Origin: Kiritimatiellia bacterium
GTDB taxonomy: Bacteria; Verrucomicrobiota; Kiritimatiellia; RFP12; UBA1067
Assembly: GCA_017405115.1 (NCBI GenBank)
Contig: JAFRBA010000088.1
Span: 1 to 5,388 of the forward strand
DNA length: 5,388 nt
Direction: 5' to 3'
The translations under genes and the position numbers were made by a program. The notes beneath the pieces are model-generated. The model had not been told where the DNA came from, made no database searches, and saw only the letters and a program-made list of their open reading frames with translations. Below are positions 5,384 through 5,388 of the stretch, in pieces; positions within the stretch are counted from its first letter, which is position 1; each line of letters opens with the position of its first letter.

Positions 5384-5388
5384 AGGGC

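Overview
The window is about 62-66% GC (estimated by eye) and entirely coding on the plus strand apart from two short intergenic gaps. Three features argue against Bacteroidota and for another Gram-negative-type carbohydrate specialist: strong AAGGAG-type ribosome binding sites, TGnTATAAT-type -10 elements, and a Sec signal peptide on a large beta-helix glycosidase-like protein. My best guess is an uncultured PVC-group bacterium (Kiritimatiellae, Lentisphaeria or a related Verrucomicrobiota lineage), possibly gut-associated. This is inferred from gene content and style, not from a marker gene.

Layout. (1) Positions 1-257 hold the C-terminal end of a protein with an FGE-sulfatase (SUMF1-like) domain. 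(2) After 11 nt comes 269-2893, a secreted 874-residue right-handed beta-helix protein of the GH141-like type. Its last ~215 residues resemble the N-terminal beta-sandwich of GH97 enzymes but stop where a GH97 catalytic barrel would begin. (3) Positions 2894-2999 are intergenic and carry a clear extended -10 promoter and a strong Shine-Dalgarno site. (4) Positions 3000-4343 encode a zinc-dependent medium-chain dehydrogenase resembling L-sorbose-1-phosphate reductase. (5) Positions 4346-5194 encode a class II (zinc) ketose-bisphosphate aldolase, translationally close-coupled to the dehydrogenase. (6) Positions 5195-5388 are non-coding: three GGGGAC/GTCCCC inverted repeats, a second extended -10 promoter, and the Shine-Dalgarno site of a gene starting just beyond the window.

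Functional reading. Genes 1 and 2 look like one unit making exported proteins, the second acting on a complex glycan. Genes 4 and 5 form a separate cytoplasmic transcription unit that would oxidise or reduce a phosphorylated polyol/ketose and cleave a ketose (bis)phosphate into three-carbon units. No kinase or transporter is visible, so the actual sugar cannot be named. The dehydrogenase/aldolase pair is conventional. The less ordinary features are the beta-helix/GH97_N-like architecture, the inverted-repeat cluster with one copy forming a very stable hairpin at the predicted 5' end of the next mRNA, and unusually high ATA isoleucine codon use for a high-GC genome.
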